Assembly (NCBI GenBank): GCA_030834895.1 | Contig: JAUQXA010000043.1 | Span: 33,775 to 97,774, forward strand | DNA from: Anaerolineales bacterium | GTDB taxonomy: Bacteria; Chloroflexota; Anaerolineae; Anaerolineales; Villigracilaceae | Direction: 5' to 3' | DNA length: 64,000 bases | Part shown: positions 1 to 8,316 of the stretch, one piece after another | Numbering within the stretch: position 1 is the first letter of the stretch | How the letters are laid out: every line of letters begins with the position of its first letter | Notes under the pieces: generated by a model | Seen by the model: only the letters and a program-made list of their open reading frames with translations | Told to the model about the DNA's origin: nothing | Databases searched by the model: none | Position numbers and translations under genes: made by a program

Positions 1-1
1 C

Positions 2-277
2 AAGGAACTTGAAAACATCCTGCGCAACGCTGTCACCATCGAAAAAGCGGCGGGGCAGGACACCGTCTTCATCGGCGCGCACGTCACCATTCAGGAAGGC
101 AGCGAGGAACCCGAGACCTATCACCTGGTGGGTCCCACCGAGGCGGACCCGCGCAAGGGAAGGATTTCCCACGAGTCCCCCATTGGGCGGGCACTGATGG
201 ATAAGAAGGTCGGAGACATCGCCGAAGCCGAGACTCCCAGCGGTAAAATCAGGTTCAAGATTCTCAACATCGAATAA
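2..277 (+). CDS. greA: Transcription elongation factor GreA (C-terminal part)
   Basis: The frame is open from the window edge and reads 91 residues to a TAA stop, so the N-terminal coiled coil lies outside. The visible part is the GreA/GreB C-terminal FKBP-like domain, with the family motif SPIGRALMDKK and the ending KIRFKILNIE. GreA binds the secondary channel of RNA polymerase and stimulates cleavage of backtracked transcripts. The next gene begins 11 bases downstream on the same strand, so the two may be cotranscribed. The gene is cut by the window, not broken. Confidence 0.93.
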   Translation, partial: KELENILRNAVTIEKAAGQDTVFIGAHVTIQEGSEEPETYHLVGPTEADPRKGRISHESPIGRALMDKKVGDIAEAETPSGKIRFKILNIE

Positions 278-288
278 TTATCTGGATA

Positions 289-765
289 ATGAACTTGCAA
301 GCATATCTCAATCGTTCGGTCATTTTTGGTGCCATCGGATTTGCGGCCGTACTGGTAATCATCACGCTGGTCGTGATTGGATTCACTTCCCCGAGACTCT
401 CCCCCGAAGTTGGATTCGCACCCGCCGACCTGACTTTGATTCCCGCCCCCACCCACACCCCAAACGTGACTCCCACTCCAACCCTCGACCCGAACCTGGT
501 CACACCGACTCCTGATCCCAACACAGTCAGTGTCGGCGGCTATGTTCAAATCAGCGGGACGGAAGGCGAGGGACTTCGCATTCGCTCCGCGCCGGGGCTG
601 ACCGGTGAAACCGTCTTCTTCGGCAGTGAATCGGAAGTATTCAATGTGCGCGATGGCCCACAGACAGCGGATGGATATACCTGGTGGTATCTGGTCGCGC
701 CGTACGATGAAACTCGTGCAGGCTGGGCCGCCGCAGACTTCCTTGCGGTTGTGCCTTCGCCGTAA
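289..765 (+). CDS. Membrane-anchored SH3-like domain protein
   Basis: 158 residues. One hydrophobic segment lies at about 11-32, followed by a Pro/Thr-rich stalk at about 52-78 (repeated TPTP units) and a bacterial SH3-like domain at about 84-155 (LRIRSAPG, then WWYLVAPY and GWAAADFL). The layout suggests an inner-membrane anchor with an extracytoplasmic SH3b domain, a fold often linked to cell-wall or ligand binding. No enzymatic domain is present. It follows greA by 11 bases. The specific ligand is unknown. Confidence 0.75.
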   Translation: MNLQAYLNRSVIFGAIGFAAVLVIITLVVIGFTSPRLSPEVGFAPADLTLIPAPTHTPNVTPTPTLDPNLVTPTPDPNTVSVGGYVQISGTEGEGLRIRSAPGLTGETVFFGSESEVFNVRDGPQTADGYTWWYLVAPYDETRAGWAAADFLAVVPSP

Positions 766-773
766 TATATTCT

Positions 774-823
774 GGAGTACGGGAGCCTGCTCCTGGAAAC
801 ACGACAGCGAGCTGTCGAACTCC
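774..823 (+). repeat. Palindromic element with a three-way-junction layout
   Basis: An outer pair GGAGT (774-778) / ACTCC (819-823) encloses two hairpins: GGAG-cctg-CTCC near 782-793 and CGACAG-cgag-CTGTCG near 802-817. It lies directly upstream of the Shine-Dalgarno of the DUF971 gene. It may be a dispersed intergenic repeat or a folded leader. Confidence 0.5.
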
Positions 824-837
824 AAATTAGGAGAAAC

Positions 838-1197
838 ATGTCACAAAAACCAACAGGCGTAAATGCCAGCAAAAGCAAAAAGGAATTTACCATCACCTGG
901 GACGATGGACATACGAGCGTCTATTCCTTCGGGTTATTGCGCGCGGCCTGTCCCTGCGCCTCCTGCCGTGGTGGACACGAGAACATGAAGTCGGAACCCG
1001 ACGCGGAAGTATTCACCCGCCAATTGGAGGACTCCACCGCCACCCGCCTGGCAAACGTGGTCGCAGTTGGCTCCTATGCATTGACCATCGTTTGGGAGGA
1101 TGGCCACGACTACGGGATTTATAACTGGCATTACCTGCGCGCCCTGTGTCCCTGCGATGCCTGCCGCCGTGAAAGCGCTCAAAGGCAAAGTGGATAA
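838..1197 (+). CDS. DUF971 (GBBH-like N-terminal domain) protein
   Basis: 119 residues with an AGGAG site before the ATG. The sequence matches the small DUF971 fold seen alone in bacteria and at the N-terminus of gamma-butyrobetaine hydroxylases: ITWDDGHTSVY near the start and a second WEDGHDYGIYNWHYLRAL block. Each half carries a cysteine pair (CPCASCR and CPCDACR), so metal binding is plausible. Family members occur near iron-sulfur genes, but the function of the stand-alone form is not settled and no such gene is nearby. A hairpin terminator follows. Confidence 0.82.
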   Translation: MSQKPTGVNASKSKKEFTITWDDGHTSVYSFGLLRAACPCASCRGGHENMKSEPDAEVFTRQLEDSTATRLANVVAVGSYALTIVWEDGHDYGIYNWHYLRALCPCDACRRESAQRQSG

Positions 1198-1230
1198 GGT
1201 AAAGATTTTCAAAAACCATGAGGCAAAAAC

Positions 1231-1266
1231 CGGTTCTGAAATTTCTTCTCTCAGAGCCGTTTTTTC
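1231..1266 (+). terminator. Hairpin terminator after the DUF971 gene
   Basis: CGGTTCTGA (1231-1239) pairs with TCAGAGCCG (1251-1259, one G-T pair) and is followed by TTTTTTC. Confidence 0.7.
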
Positions 1267-1402
1267 AATCCTTTTCAAAAATATGGAAAGTACGAGGTCA
1301 GCCGTAAGACGCCGAAGTAGCTCCGCCAGACCGGCGTGGACAAACATATTTTCCACATCCTCGAATCTTGCAAAATAAGATCATTGGCATAAATCAGGTT
1401 GT

Positions 1403-1445
1403 TCCACTCAGGTGTCCCCGCGCACCGAGTGGAGTACTTTTTATT
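1403..1445 (+). terminator. Orphan terminator-like hairpin
   Basis: A 7-bp stem TCCACTC/GAGTGGA continues, after one bulged A, as GGTG/CACC around an 8-base loop, then GTACTTTTTATT. It lies in the 430-base gene-free stretch 1198-1627 and no plus-strand gene precedes it after the terminator at 1231-1266. It could end a small RNA. The rest of that stretch holds one perfect DnaA-box-like TTATCCACA at 1481-1489 and nothing else I can support. Confidence 0.45.
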
Positions 1446-1627
1446 CTCCAATCCATGCATACCAAGCTGTACAACCTTGCTTATCCACAGGAATGAAAGT
1501 AAATCGAAAGATGTTTGCGAGATTAAGCGGCCTATATCGAACCCATCACCCAAAAGTTCCATTTTAATGACAAAGCATCCATTACTTTGCCGTGTTCGTG
1601 TACAATGGCAGCAACAAAGAGTTGCCC

Positions 1628-2362
1628 ATGCGCATTGCTTTTCTTTCCGACATTCACGGTAATTTCACCGCATTACAAGCCGTTCTCACAGATATGGAAA
1701 CCCAATCTGTGGATCAGGTCGTCTGCCTGGGCGACGTTGCCACCCTGGGACCGCAACCATTAGAGGTATTGAATACCTTAAGGGAACTTAAATGTATTTG
1801 TATCAAGGGAAATCATGATGCGGCGACGCTCGATCCCGAAGGGGCGGAACGGTATGATATTGCCAGTCATCTCATTCCCGACCTACATTGGTGCAAGGAC
1901 CGGCTATCGGCGGATGACATTCAGTTTATCGATTCGTTCAAGTCGCTACACGAAATCAATTTGCCGCACGACAACCGTATCCTCGCCTTTCACGGATCGC
2001 CTCTCTCATATACTGACATTATCCTGTCAACCACTCCTGATGAACAGCTGGAAGTTTATTTAAAAGGACAGGAAGCCAATATCCTTGTCGGTGGACATTC
2101 TCACATCCAAATGGTCCGGCGCTACGATAGTAAGTTGATCCTGAATTCAGGCAGCGTCGGCAATGCCTTCAAGTTTGCGTACTCGCCCGGTAAATCGGTG
2201 GATCTATTACCCTGGGCGGAATATATGATCATCGAACAAAGCGGCAAGTTACTGGATATAGACGCCCGTCGTGTTTATTTCGACACGGATGAGTTGATCA
2301 GGAAAGTGAAGGAAAGCCACCTGCCGTGCTCGCCTTGGTGGCTCAAACAATACGCCAAATAA
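1628..2362 (+). CDS. Metallophosphoesterase (YfcE/MJ0936-like phosphodiesterase)
   Basis: 244 residues from the ATG at 1628; a longer in-frame start at 1592 adds 12 residues that fit no family start. The calcineurin-like metal-binding blocks are all present in order: SDIHGN at 7-12, CLGDVATLGPQP, IKGNHD, and GGHSHIQM followed by LNSGSVG. This arrangement is typical of bacterial two-metal phosphodiesterases that hydrolyse small phosphodiesters. No signal peptide is visible, so it is cytoplasmic. The substrate cannot be read from sequence. It stands alone on the plus strand, about 150 bases before the four-gene operon. Confidence 0.85.
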   Translation: MRIAFLSDIHGNFTALQAVLTDMETQSVDQVVCLGDVATLGPQPLEVLNTLRELKCICIKGNHDAATLDPEGAERYDIASHLIPDLHWCKDRLSADDIQFIDSFKSLHEINLPHDNRILAFHGSPLSYTDIILSTTPDEQLEVYLKGQEANILVGGHSHIQMVRRYDSKLILNSGSVGNAFKFAYSPGKSVDLLPWAEYMIIEQSGKLLDIDARRVYFDTDELIRKVKESHLPCSPWWLKQYAK

Positions 2363-2513
2363 CGCGGCACCAGGGCTCGCAAGGCGGATTTCACTTGATA
2401 AACTTTTCAAAATTACAAGTTCATTGCAAAATAAAAGGGGGTAAAATTAGGCAAAATTATCAAACAAAGTCCAAAAAATAATCAAGCTACCACAATAAAT
2501 GGAGGTAAGGCCA

Positions 2514-3908
2514 ATGTTTGTCACAAAGAACCTTTACCAGAACGATGAGACATGGAAAAATACGCCGCTCGGACATTCCAAAGAGACCATTGGCAGTTGG
2601 GGATGCCTGCTCACATCGGTAACCATGCTGTTGAATGGAATTGGATATAACGAAACCCCTGTAACCGTCAACGAAAAAATGAAAAAAGCTGGCGGTTTTC
2701 AAGGGGCGCTTTTTATTCCAAGCGTCCTCCCTTATGTTTGGCCCAATTGCGCATATCAGGATATGCAGCCTTGTGAAACATTCCCTGCCCCGGTTGCCCT
2801 GATCGATGCGGCAGTTGCGGCAGGCAAACCCGTAATATTGCAGGTGGATTGGAACAAACAAGCGGGTATTCAAACCCACTTTGTATTGGTCAAGGAAAGG
2901 AAAGGCGACGATTATTCGCTTTACGATCCCTATAAATATGGCGGCGACGGCCCCGATAAGGAAGTGTTGCTCACCGCCCGTTACAAATACAACGGTGCAA
3001 AACTGGCGTCCGAAGTCAGCGCGGTTCTGTGGTTCAACTCATACAGCATCACACCACCCGAACCCCCAAAGGTCGAAAAGGTACCTGTGCCCGCCGAAAA
3101 ATATGTCATTTACGCAGCCGAAGACGATCTTGCTTTGCGCTCTGAGCCATCGGTCGGCGGATATTTATGGAAACGAATGTTGTCCCAAACAGAATTGATC
3201 TGCCTTGAGCCCAAGGCCCAGTCCAAATCCAAGATCGGTGTGCAGGGACAGTGGATTCAAGTGCAGGATCCAAAAGGTGATCAGGGATACGTCGCCGCCT
3301 GGTTCGTATCCGAACAGAAGGGCAAACCTGTTTCCGTCTCGACCTCGACACCTGCTCCTGCGCCCAAGCCTGGGGCTGCGCCGAAGCCGGCGCCCGCTCC
3401 CGCCGTCGCACCCGTCCCTCCCGGCGCTCTGGCTCTCTACCCAACCGAAGAATTATCCTTCCGTTCCCAGCCCGTCATCGCCCCGGAGACTTTAATCCGC
3501 CGCATCCCCATTTCAGAGCAGCTCATTTGTGTCGAACCGGCCAACCAAGCTATTGCAAAAGTCGGTGTGCAAAATCAATGGCTCAAGGTGCGCGGCGCAG
3601 ACAAAAAGGAAGGTTACGTAGCCGCCTGGTATGTGAAATATGCAGGAGGTTCCACCGCCCAGGCAGCAACTGCTTCCGCTCCCGCCGCAGGGGGAGCAGT
3701 CAAGGTAAAGACCACTGTTGAAATGGTTTCCCTGCGCAATCAGCCTGTTGTAAGCGACGCCACTTTAATCAAGCGCGTGCCAATCAACTATGAATTCACC
3801 ATCACGGAACCGGGCGGCGAGGCAAAGATCGGAGCCAATGACAAATGGATCAAGGTCAAGGACGCGACCCACGAAGGATATGTTGCAGCCTGGTTTGTCT
3901 CACGCTAA
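2514..3908 (+). CDS. C39-like papain-fold peptidase with three SH3-like modules
   Basis: 464 residues from the ATG at 2514, which has GGAGG eight bases upstream; the in-frame ATG at 2499 overlaps that site and is rejected. Residues 1-180 look like a C39_2-type cysteine peptidase: Cys31 in SWGCLLTS, His122 in GIQTHFVLV and Asp138 in LYDPY. Three SH3-like repeats follow at about 198-270, 305-378 and 395-464, each ending GYVAAW(F/Y)V, separated by Pro/Ala linkers. No signal peptide is visible, which is unusual for a peptidase with SH3 modules and implies a cytoplasmic role. First gene of a four-gene operon with TIR, SLATT and SLOG-like proteins; 14 bases separate it from the TIR gene. Confidence 0.75.
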   Translation: MFVTKNLYQNDETWKNTPLGHSKETIGSWGCLLTSVTMLLNGIGYNETPVTVNEKMKKAGGFQGALFIPSVLPYVWPNCAYQDMQPCETFPAPVALIDAAVAAGKPVILQVDWNKQAGIQTHFVLVKERKGDDYSLYDPYKYGGDGPDKEVLLTARYKYNGAKLASEVSAVLWFNSYSITPPEPPKVEKVPVPAEKYVIYAAEDDLALRSEPSVGGYLWKRMLSQTELICLEPKAQSKSKIGVQGQWIQVQDPKGDQGYVAAWFVSEQKGKPVSVSTSTPAPAPKPGAAPKPAPAPAVAPVPPGALALYPTEELSFRSQPVIAPETLIRRIPISEQLICVEPANQAIAKVGVQNQWLKVRGADKKEGYVAAWYVKYAGGSTAQAATASAPAAGGAVKVKTTVEMVSLRNQPVVSDATLIKRVPINYEFTITEPGGEAKIGANDKWIKVKDATHEGYVAAWFVSR

Positions 3909-3922
3909 CCCAATAACAAAAC

Positions 3923-6900
3923 ATGCCAGAAACAAACGCCTCACGCAAAACCAAAATTTTCGTTTCCTACTCGCGTAAGAACAAACTTTTTGTACGCAAG
4001 TTGAATGATGCCATTGACCAAAATGGGATCGAGGTGTGGGTGGATTGGGAGGGAATCCCTCTCAGTTCCGACTGGATGGCGGAAATCACCGCCGCAATCC
4101 GGTCAAGCGACGCGTTTGTATTTGTAATCAGCCCGGATTCGCTCAAGTCCAAAGTCTGCATGGACGAATTGGAACTGGGGATAAAACTCAATAAAAAGAT
4201 CATCCCCGTTTTGTACAATGAACCTGAAAAGGGACAGGAAATGCACCCCAAGCTGGCGTCCACCAATTGGGTGTACATGCGTCCCAAAAAGGATGATTTC
4301 AAAGCCACACTTCCCAAATTGATCGACGCCATTCAAACTGATCTGGGATGGGTACAGCAGCATACGCGCCTTTTACAGCGCGCCACGGAATGGGATATAA
4401 AAAATCGCAATACAAGCTATGTTCTTCAAGGCTCGGATCTCGAAGACGGCGAGCGTTGGATGACTGAGTCTACCGCCGGTGAGGGACGCAACGTAGTCCC
4501 TGTCCAGGCGGAATATATCAGCACCAGCCGCAAAGTGGCGGTCCAAAGGCAGCGCAATCTGACCATTGGCATTGGCGTTGCGCTTGTGATCAGCGTGCTG
4601 ATGGGGGTTTATGCGTTCATGCAACGCAGTGTGGCGCTTGAAAATGAGAAGAAAGCGATCAGCAGTCAATTGACCGCGGTAGCCAACGAACATATTGCGG
4701 CAACACAACAGGCCATTGCCGAGGAGCAGAAAAAACTGGCAGACGAGAATGCCCAAAGGGCAAATGCGCAGCGCAGTGCTGCCGAGGCTAAGATCTATCA
4801 GGATAGAGTCGGGGAACTGTACACCAGCACCCTGCTAGCATTGGATGCATATCAGCGATTGCCGAATTTTGGGGATGCTGAAAATATCCTGCGAAAAAAT
4901 ATCAGCCTGCTTCCAATGCCCATCAAACAAATGGATGTTGGCGCGCGCATCTGGACGATCATGTCCAGCCCGGACTCAAAAAAATTTATCACGGCTGACT
5001 CCGCCGGCAAAGCCTGTATCTGGAGCATGGAAGACGGCTCACAATTATCATGTATGCAGCACGATGGTATTGTATATGATGTCGCCATGAGTCAGGATGG
5101 CAATATTCTGGTCACAGGGACCGAAAAAGGGCTGCTCACCTTTTGGGATGGCAATAGCGGGAAACAGGTAAAGGCACTGCAATTCGACGGGACCATCTGG
5201 GAGTTGTGGTTGCACCCCAATGGACGATGGCTGGGGGTGGGCAGACATAATGCTGTCAGCATCATTGACATGGAAAACATGGATGAAGAACTTTCCTTCC
5301 CGCAAAAAGGCGATGTTAAAGCGATTGCCTTTGACGGTACCGGCGCGTACATGGCATTTGGAACCAGTCAGGGAAATGTCTCCATTTGGAAGGTGATGGG
5401 GTCTCAGACGATAGCAGGACCCAAACATACCAGTGAGGTACTCGATCTCGAGTTCAGCCCTGACGGCAAATGGGTGGTCAGCGTGGGGGCAGACGGCACT
5501 GCGCGCGCCGTGCAGACCATGTATGGCGGGCAGAAATATTCCATCAAACATGGTGATTGGGTGGAAGACGTTACCTTTGGGCCTGACAGTTCGTGGTTCG
5601 TAACCGCGTCGGACGATAACACAGTGCGCGTCATTGACACCGCCACAGGCCAGGAAAAATTGCGCATGGCACATGCCAATTTTGTCCAAAAGGTTCGCGT
5701 CAGCAAAGACGGGCAATGGATCGCCACCACGGGCTATGATCAAACCGTCCGCATTTGGGATTCTGCAACCGGGGCGGAGATCATGCGAATCCCGATTGAT
5801 GGGATTGGGTCGTCCATTCGTTTCAACAAAGATTCAACATACCTGGTCGCAGGCGACCGTGCGGGTCACATCAGCCTTTGGGACGTCTCACAACTTAACG
5901 CCCGCAAGGGAGTTATCCAGTTTTCCGATTTCCTGCATGATGCGCTTTTTAGCCCGAATGGTGAATGGCTCACGGTTAACTCGGACGATGCGAATATCTG
6001 GTTGATCAAATCTGACCAGTCAGTCGCCACGGAAGACAACCGTCAAAAGTTGGTCACTGCCAATGGCTTAACCTACGACATGGCGGTTAGCGCCGACTCA
6101 AAGTGGATCGCGGCAGTGGAATACGATAGCAATGTCGCAGAGTATGACCGCGTTATATTAGCCAGTGTGAATGGCACAAAAAAGTTTTTCCTCAGCCATG
6201 ATAAAGAAGTGATCAACACTGTGACCTTCACGCCTGACAGCAAACAAGCCATCACTGCCAATGAAAACGGATTGGTCTGCGTATGGAATGTGGAGAATGG
6301 TGAAAAGTCCCACTGTTTTAATACCGGGAGTGTGATTCTTTCCATTGCCATTTCACCCAACGGAAAATATCTGGTTACAGGGTTGGAGGAAGACAATCAC
6401 AGCATTGTTTGGGATCTCGCCACACAAGCTCAAGTTACAGCACTGGAGCAAGTCGGCAGAATCAAAGCCGTTCAATTCAGCAAGGATGGAAAATTGCTTG
6501 CCACAGGCAGTTCTGAAGCGACGATATATTTATGGAATGTGGAAGATGGTTCCTTTATTCGCGCGGAACATACGTTGCTTGTAAACGGTGAAATATTATC
6601 AATGGATCTCAGTCCGGATAACAAGCTTCTGGCTGTGGGCGACTCCGCTGGCTACGCCTATCTTTTTGACCTCGTGCTCGATCAGGAAGTCGCCCGCCTG
6701 CCTCATGTTGATAAAGTCACCAGTATTTCGTTTTCGCCTGATGGCAGGCAGATCGCCACCGTAGCTCGTAAAACAGTGCTGTTATGGGATGCGCCATCCA
6801 TTCCACTGGTGACGCGCGATAAATTGGCAGTGATCGCTTGCGGGCGCCTGATCACTAATTTCGACATGACCAAATGGAAGCTCCTGTTCTTTGAAGAAGA

Positions 6901-6943
6901 ATATCGTCTCATTTGTCCAAACCTGCCAGCAGGTAAAAACTAG
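3923..6943 (+). CDS. TIR - transmembrane - WD40 repeat protein
   Basis: 1006 residues. A TIR domain occupies about 8-140 (KIFVSYSRKN; SKVCMDELELG with Glu82 at the place of the catalytic glutamate in NAD-cleaving TIRs). A transmembrane segment lies at about 212-233 and a charged Gln/Glu/Ala coiled coil at about 236-295. From about 340 to 985 there are numerous WD40 repeats (SPDGKWVVSVG, VRIWDSATG and similar), which would form one or two propellers. There is no NACHT or NB-ARC ATPase between TIR and repeats. Known bacterial TIRs act as NADases or make cyclic ADP-ribose isomers in defence; that this one does so is inference. The propeller probably senses the trigger. Second gene of the operon. 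Confidence 0.85.
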   Translation: MPETNASRKTKIFVSYSRKNKLFVRKLNDAIDQNGIEVWVDWEGIPLSSDWMAEITAAIRSSDAFVFVISPDSLKSKVCMDELELGIKLNKKIIPVLYNEPEKGQEMHPKLASTNWVYMRPKKDDFKATLPKLIDAIQTDLGWVQQHTRLLQRATEWDIKNRNTSYVLQGSDLEDGERWMTESTAGEGRNVVPVQAEYISTSRKVAVQRQRNLTIGIGVALVISVLMGVYAFMQRSVALENEKKAISSQLTAVANEHIAATQQAIAEEQKKLADENAQRANAQRSAAEAKIYQDRVGELYTSTLLALDAYQRLPNFGDAENILRKNISLLPMPIKQMDVGARIWTIMSSPDSKKFITADSAGKACIWSMEDGSQLSCMQHDGIVYDVAMSQDGNILVTGTEKGLLTFWDGNSGKQVKALQFDGTIWELWLHPNGRWLGVGRHNAVSIIDMENMDEELSFPQKGDVKAIAFDGTGAYMAFGTSQGNVSIWKVMGSQTIAGPKHTSEVLDLEFSPDGKWVVSVGADGTARAVQTMYGGQKYSIKHGDWVEDVTFGPDSSWFVTASDDNTVRVIDTATGQEKLRMAHANFVQKVRVSKDGQWIATTGYDQTVRIWDSATGAEIMRIPIDGIGSSIRFNKDSTYLVAGDRAGHISLWDVSQLNARKGVIQFSDFLHDALFSPNGEWLTVNSDDANIWLIKSDQSVATEDNRQKLVTANGLTYDMAVSADSKWIAAVEYDSNVAEYDRVILASVNGTKKFFLSHDKEVINTVTFTPDSKQAITANENGLVCVWNVENGEKSHCFNTGSVILSIAISPNGKYLVTGLEEDNHSIVWDLATQAQVTALEQVGRIKAVQFSKDGKLLATGSSEATIYLWNVEDGSFIRAEHTLLVNGEILSMDLSPDNKLLAVGDSAGYAYLFDLVLDQEVARLPHVDKVTSISFSPDGRQIATVARKTVLLWDAPSIPLVTRDKLAVIACGRLITNFDMTKWKLLFFEEEYRLICPNLPAGKN

Positions 6944-6962
6944 TATTATTGGAGAAGCCAAT

Positions 6963-8297
6963 ATGGAAACACAACCTCAGCAAGCCACACCGATTTTGGA
7001 AGTTGCCTGGACACGTTTTGCCCAATTGGACGCCATGTCCCTGGAGCGATCAAGAACCCATCTTCGCCTGAGGAGGTGGATTGCGGCGTTGGGCATTCTC
7101 ACGACCTTGTTCGCGATACTCTCGCAGTTGTATGCTGAGAGTCTTTCACCGCTGTTCGGATGGATTTTGAGATTTTTTTTCATCCTCACGCCCATCATAG
7201 CTTCAATCCTTGCGGCGTATGTAACTCAGTTCTACTCAACCGGTGACTGGCTGGTAACTCGCGCAGGCGCGGAGGAGATATTAAAAGAGATCTATGCCTA
7301 CCGCACCATCCTGCAAAAAACGCCCACCCGACGCACCTGGCTTGAAGAAAAGCTGGGCGAAATCCAGCGTTCTGTGTTCCGGGGCATGAACGGCGAGATG
7401 ATTCTGAAACCCTACAAGGGCCCCCTCCCCCCATCCCCACGCTTCGATCCCAAATATCCAGACAGTGACCCAGGCTTCAATGACCTGACCGGTGATGAGT
7501 ATTTCCGTTTCAGGCTCGAAAATCAATTGAATTGGCACATCCGTGAAATAAACAAAAGGCAAAAGGAGCGGACACGCATAAAAGTTTACATTCTGGTCGC
7601 AGGCGGTTTGGGCGCGTTGTTCGCAGCCCTGGGTCAGCCGTTTACCATGTGGGTCGCATTGGCGGCCGCTTTTTCAGCCGCATTCATCGGCTGGCAGGAA
7701 TTACGCAGTCTGGATTCGGTGGTCCGCAATTACAGCAAAGTAGTGCTTGAATTGAACATTATGTTCGATCATTGGAAGAATCTGGAAACCGAGGAACGCA
7801 ATCAATCGGAATTCTACAAAGTGGTACGTTCCACCGAGGATATCCTGTGGAGTCAGAATGTGGAATATATCAAGGCAATGCAGGAAGCCTTGCGAGATTC
7901 CGATCTTGAAGAGGAAGCCAGCCTGGTCAACCGCGTGATCAAAGAACAACGCGAATCTGATCGTCGCTTTAGGGAAGGACTGGCAGATGCGGTCGGCGAC
8001 TTTACTCGCGGGAAACTTCTTGAAACCGAGCAATCTCTGACTGAAAATTTCAAATCCACTCTGGGAACACTGGCCGAAGAAGCCTCATCGGAGATCGTGC
8101 AGGCCGAGCTTGCCTCCATGAAGGAGGCAATTCAAGAAGCGGCGGAAAATATTGCGGAACGCATCGGTGGACTGTCCTCCTCCCTCAAGACAATCCAAGA
8201 GGAGTTTGAGGACGTGGAAATCAGCGGCAATACGCCCATGAGCGTGCTCAACGACCTCATGTCCCGTTATCCCAAAACAACAGACGTGAAGGGATAA
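6963..8297 (+). CDS. Four-TM SLATT/DUF4231-like membrane protein
   Basis: 444 residues from the ATG at 6963, preceded by GGAGAAG; an upstream in-frame start lies inside the TIR gene. Hydrophobic pairs lie at about 38-57/68-88 and 206-224/228-246. Each pair is followed by a helical region (WLVTRAGAEEILKE; WQELRSLDSVVRNYSKV), which is the DUF4231/SLATT pattern duplicated. The last 160 residues are a long charged helix, likely coiled coil. SLATT proteins are predicted pore-forming effectors of nucleotide-dependent conflict systems. Here it sits between a TIR and a SLOG-like protein, 19 bases from each, which fits that role. The family call is from pattern only. Confidence 0.72.
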   Translation: METQPQQATPILEVAWTRFAQLDAMSLERSRTHLRLRRWIAALGILTTLFAILSQLYAESLSPLFGWILRFFFILTPIIASILAAYVTQFYSTGDWLVTRAGAEEILKEIYAYRTILQKTPTRRTWLEEKLGEIQRSVFRGMNGEMILKPYKGPLPPSPRFDPKYPDSDPGFNDLTGDEYFRFRLENQLNWHIREINKRQKERTRIKVYILVAGGLGALFAALGQPFTMWVALAAAFSAAFIGWQELRSLDSVVRNYSKVVLELNIMFDHWKNLETEERNQSEFYKVVRSTEDILWSQNVEYIKAMQEALRDSDLEEEASLVNRVIKEQRESDRRFREGLADAVGDFTRGKLLETEQSLTENFKSTLGTLAEEASSEIVQAELASMKEAIQEAAENIAERIGGLSSSLKTIQEEFEDVEISGNTPMSVLNDLMSRYPKTTDVKG

Positions 8298-8316
8298 CCA
8301 TCCCGGAGGCGACACA

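Noticed and set aside
1481..1489. TTATCCACA, a perfect DnaA box, as a possible origin
   Set aside because: Only one box is present, with no box cluster, A+T-rich unwinding region or dnaA/dnaN nearby.
2424..2447. TTGCAA and TAAAAT as promoter of the TIR/SLATT operon
   Set aside because: The spacer is only 12 bases. No convincing promoter was found in 2363-2498, though one must exist there or read through from upstream.
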